A stretch of 64,000 nucleotides of DNA from Microbacterium amylolyticum (GTDB lineage: Bacteria > Actinomycetota > Actinomycetes > Actinomycetales > Microbacteriaceae), in NCBI RefSeq assembly GCF_011046975.1, contig NZ_CP049253.1, forward strand, positions 930,001-994,000, in the 5' to 3' direction. The translations under genes and the position numbers were made by a program. Below are positions 63,091 through 64,000 of the stretch, in pieces; positions within the stretch are counted from its first letter, which is position 1, and every line of letters starts with the position of its first letter. Below the pieces are notes generated by a model. The model saw only the letters and a list, made by a program, of their open reading frames with translations. It was not told the DNA's origin and did not search any database.

Positions 63091-64000
63091 TCAGCTCGTG
63101 CAGACAAGCCCGTCGTCGGGAACGACGCCGTCGATCAGGAACGATTCGACTGTTTCGTCGATGCATTCACTCTCGCCGCCGTACGCTGTGTGCCCCTCCC
63201 CTTCGTAGGCGACCAGAACGCCGCCCGAGAGCTGATCGGCGAGCGCCTCCGCCCACTCGAATGGCGTTGCCGGATCGCCCGTTGTTCCGATCACGAGGAT
63301 CGGGGGCGTCCCAGCGGCCTCAATCGGAGCGCGTTCTCCGGCGGGCGGGAACGGCCAGAACTCGCAGGGGTCGGCGCCGAGAAGATAGGGACCCATGATG
63401 GGTGCCTGTTCCAACAGTGCGTCCCGGCTGGCTTCGACGACCGCGGTGTCTTCTGGCGGATAGTCCATGCAGTTGTAGGCGTTGAACGCCTCGGTTGCGT
63501 TTGAGGCGTACGCACCGGTCTCGCGGCCGTTGTACACATCAGCAAGGAACATGGCGCCGTCTGCGCTTCCCTGCTGCACTCCCGCGAGCGCCTGCGTCAG
63601 ATACGGCCAGTAGTCGGGGCTGTACAGCGCCTGCAGGATGGCGGTGGCAAGCGTGTCCGCTCCGAGGAGACGCCCGTCGGCGGCACGCAGGGGTTTCGCG
63701 TCGAGCGAAGCCAACAGGCCCTTCACCTCGTCGAGCGCCTGGGCCGTTGTGCCGCGGAAAGGACACGAGGATCCCGCGAGGCAGCTGTCGATGTACCGCT
63801 CGAGAGTCGCCTCGAAGGCTGTCAGCTGAATCAGGCCCACTTCGCTTCCGGGAACGGAGGGGTCAAGCGCTCCGTCAAGAACGAAGCGGCCAACGTTCTC
63901 GGGAAACAGCTCGGCGTAGATAGCGCCCAGATATGTCCCGTAGGAGTAACCCAGGAAGGCGAGCTGGTGATCACCGAGAACGGCGCGCAGCAGGTCCATA
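63091..64000 (-). CDS. TAP-like alpha/beta hydrolase (tripeptidyl aminopeptidase family), 5' end beyond window
   Basis: The visible 302 residues have the nucleophile elbow GYSYGTYLGAIYAELFPENV, the catalytic Asp region VIGTTGDPATPFEWAEAL and the His region GEGHTAYGG. Cysteine pairs such as those in SSCPFRG and ADPCEFW suggest disulfides and export. This is the SCO7095/TAP family, usually secreted or lipid-anchored with about 500 residues. The N-terminal signal and oxyanion region lie past base 64000. The 99 bases to the tRNA hold its promoter. Confidence 0.88.
   Translation of the reverse strand, partial: MDLLRAVLGDHQLAFLGYSYGTYLGAIYAELFPENVGRFVLDGALDPSVPGSEVGLIQLTAFEATLERYIDSCLAGSSCPFRGTTAQALDEVKGLLASLDAKPLRAADGRLLGADTLATAILQALYSPDYWPYLTQALAGVQQGSADGAMFLADVYNGRETGAYASNATEAFNAYNCMDYPPEDTAVVEASRDALLEQAPIMGPYLLGADPCEFWPFPPAGERAPIEAAGTPPILVIGTTGDPATPFEWAEALADQLSGGVLVAYEGEGHTAYGGESECIDETVESFLIDGVVPDDGLVCTS

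Overview
The window is about 64 kb of GC-rich chromosome from an actinobacterium, most likely a member of the Microbacteriaceae close to Microbacterium. This is inferred from gene content: the AccD-AccE-BirA acyl-CoA carboxylase cluster, a cysteine-less LpdA-type quinone reductase, PhoP-box-like repeats before pstS, and a PRD regulator beside a ptsHI-mtlA-mtlD locus. Genes are dense, often with ATGA, GTGA or TGATG start/stop overlaps. No stretch over 300 bases lacks a gene or gene remnant. Two tRNAs (Lys-TTT and Thr-CGT) are present. I saw no rRNA, CRISPR, phage or conjugative genes.

Layout. 0-3.7 kb (minus): purK (cut by the window edge), a PH-like membrane protein, birA, accE, accD; the matching biotin-carrying alpha subunit is on the plus strand at 9-10.7 kb. 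3.9-6.9 kb (minus): response regulator, histidine kinase and a kinase-like membrane protein without an ATPase domain. 6.9-15.3 kb: RNA methyltransferase, maf, accA, lpdA, punA, a phosphohexomutase and an orphan protein. 15.3-22.9 kb: mannitol PTS locus, with mtlR divergent from EIIB/HPr, ptsI, mtlA and mtlD; mtlR is frameshifted at a run of five G, and the EIIB-like domain is fused in frame to HPr. 23-24.7 kb: a small membrane protein and two gene remnants. 24.7-32.9 kb (minus): a nucleoside import and salvage operon (BMP lipoprotein, ABC ATPase, two permeases, cdd, deoA, add). 33-38.8 kb: manC, sdhCDAB, xth. 38.9-43.9 kb: a Lys/Ala-rich DNA-binding-like protein, then pstSCAB. 44-48 kb: a conserved hypothetical, a diacylglycerol kinase-like gene, tRNA-Lys, a MerR regulator and a SulP transporter.

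48-51.1 kb and 56.4-58.1 kb are visibly decaying. The first holds the ends of a LacI regulator, a PhnE permease, a tyrosine phosphatase and a TetR regulator around an intact-looking IS3-family element. The second holds remnants of an XRE-cupin regulator, an FAD oxidoreductase and a formaldehyde dehydrogenase-like enzyme. Between them are an intact OpuC-type osmoprotectant ABC operon, pncA, an NAD(P)-binding protein and two DUF202 proteins. The right end carries an Rrf2 regulator, a GH51 arabinofuranosidase divergent from a LacI regulator with palindromic operator candidates between them, a fatty acid desaturase, tRNA-Thr and a TAP-like hydrolase running off the edge.

Working together: the accD/accE/accA genes and birA supply and biotinylate acyl-CoA carboxylase. 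EI and HPr energise the mannitol permease, and MtlD feeds fructose-6-phosphate to glycolysis. Imported nucleosides are deaminated and phosphorolysed by Cdd, Add, DeoA and PunA. The most notable pattern is repeated loss of regulator genes together with their divergent neighbours. I did not find a convincing new defence or biosynthetic system.
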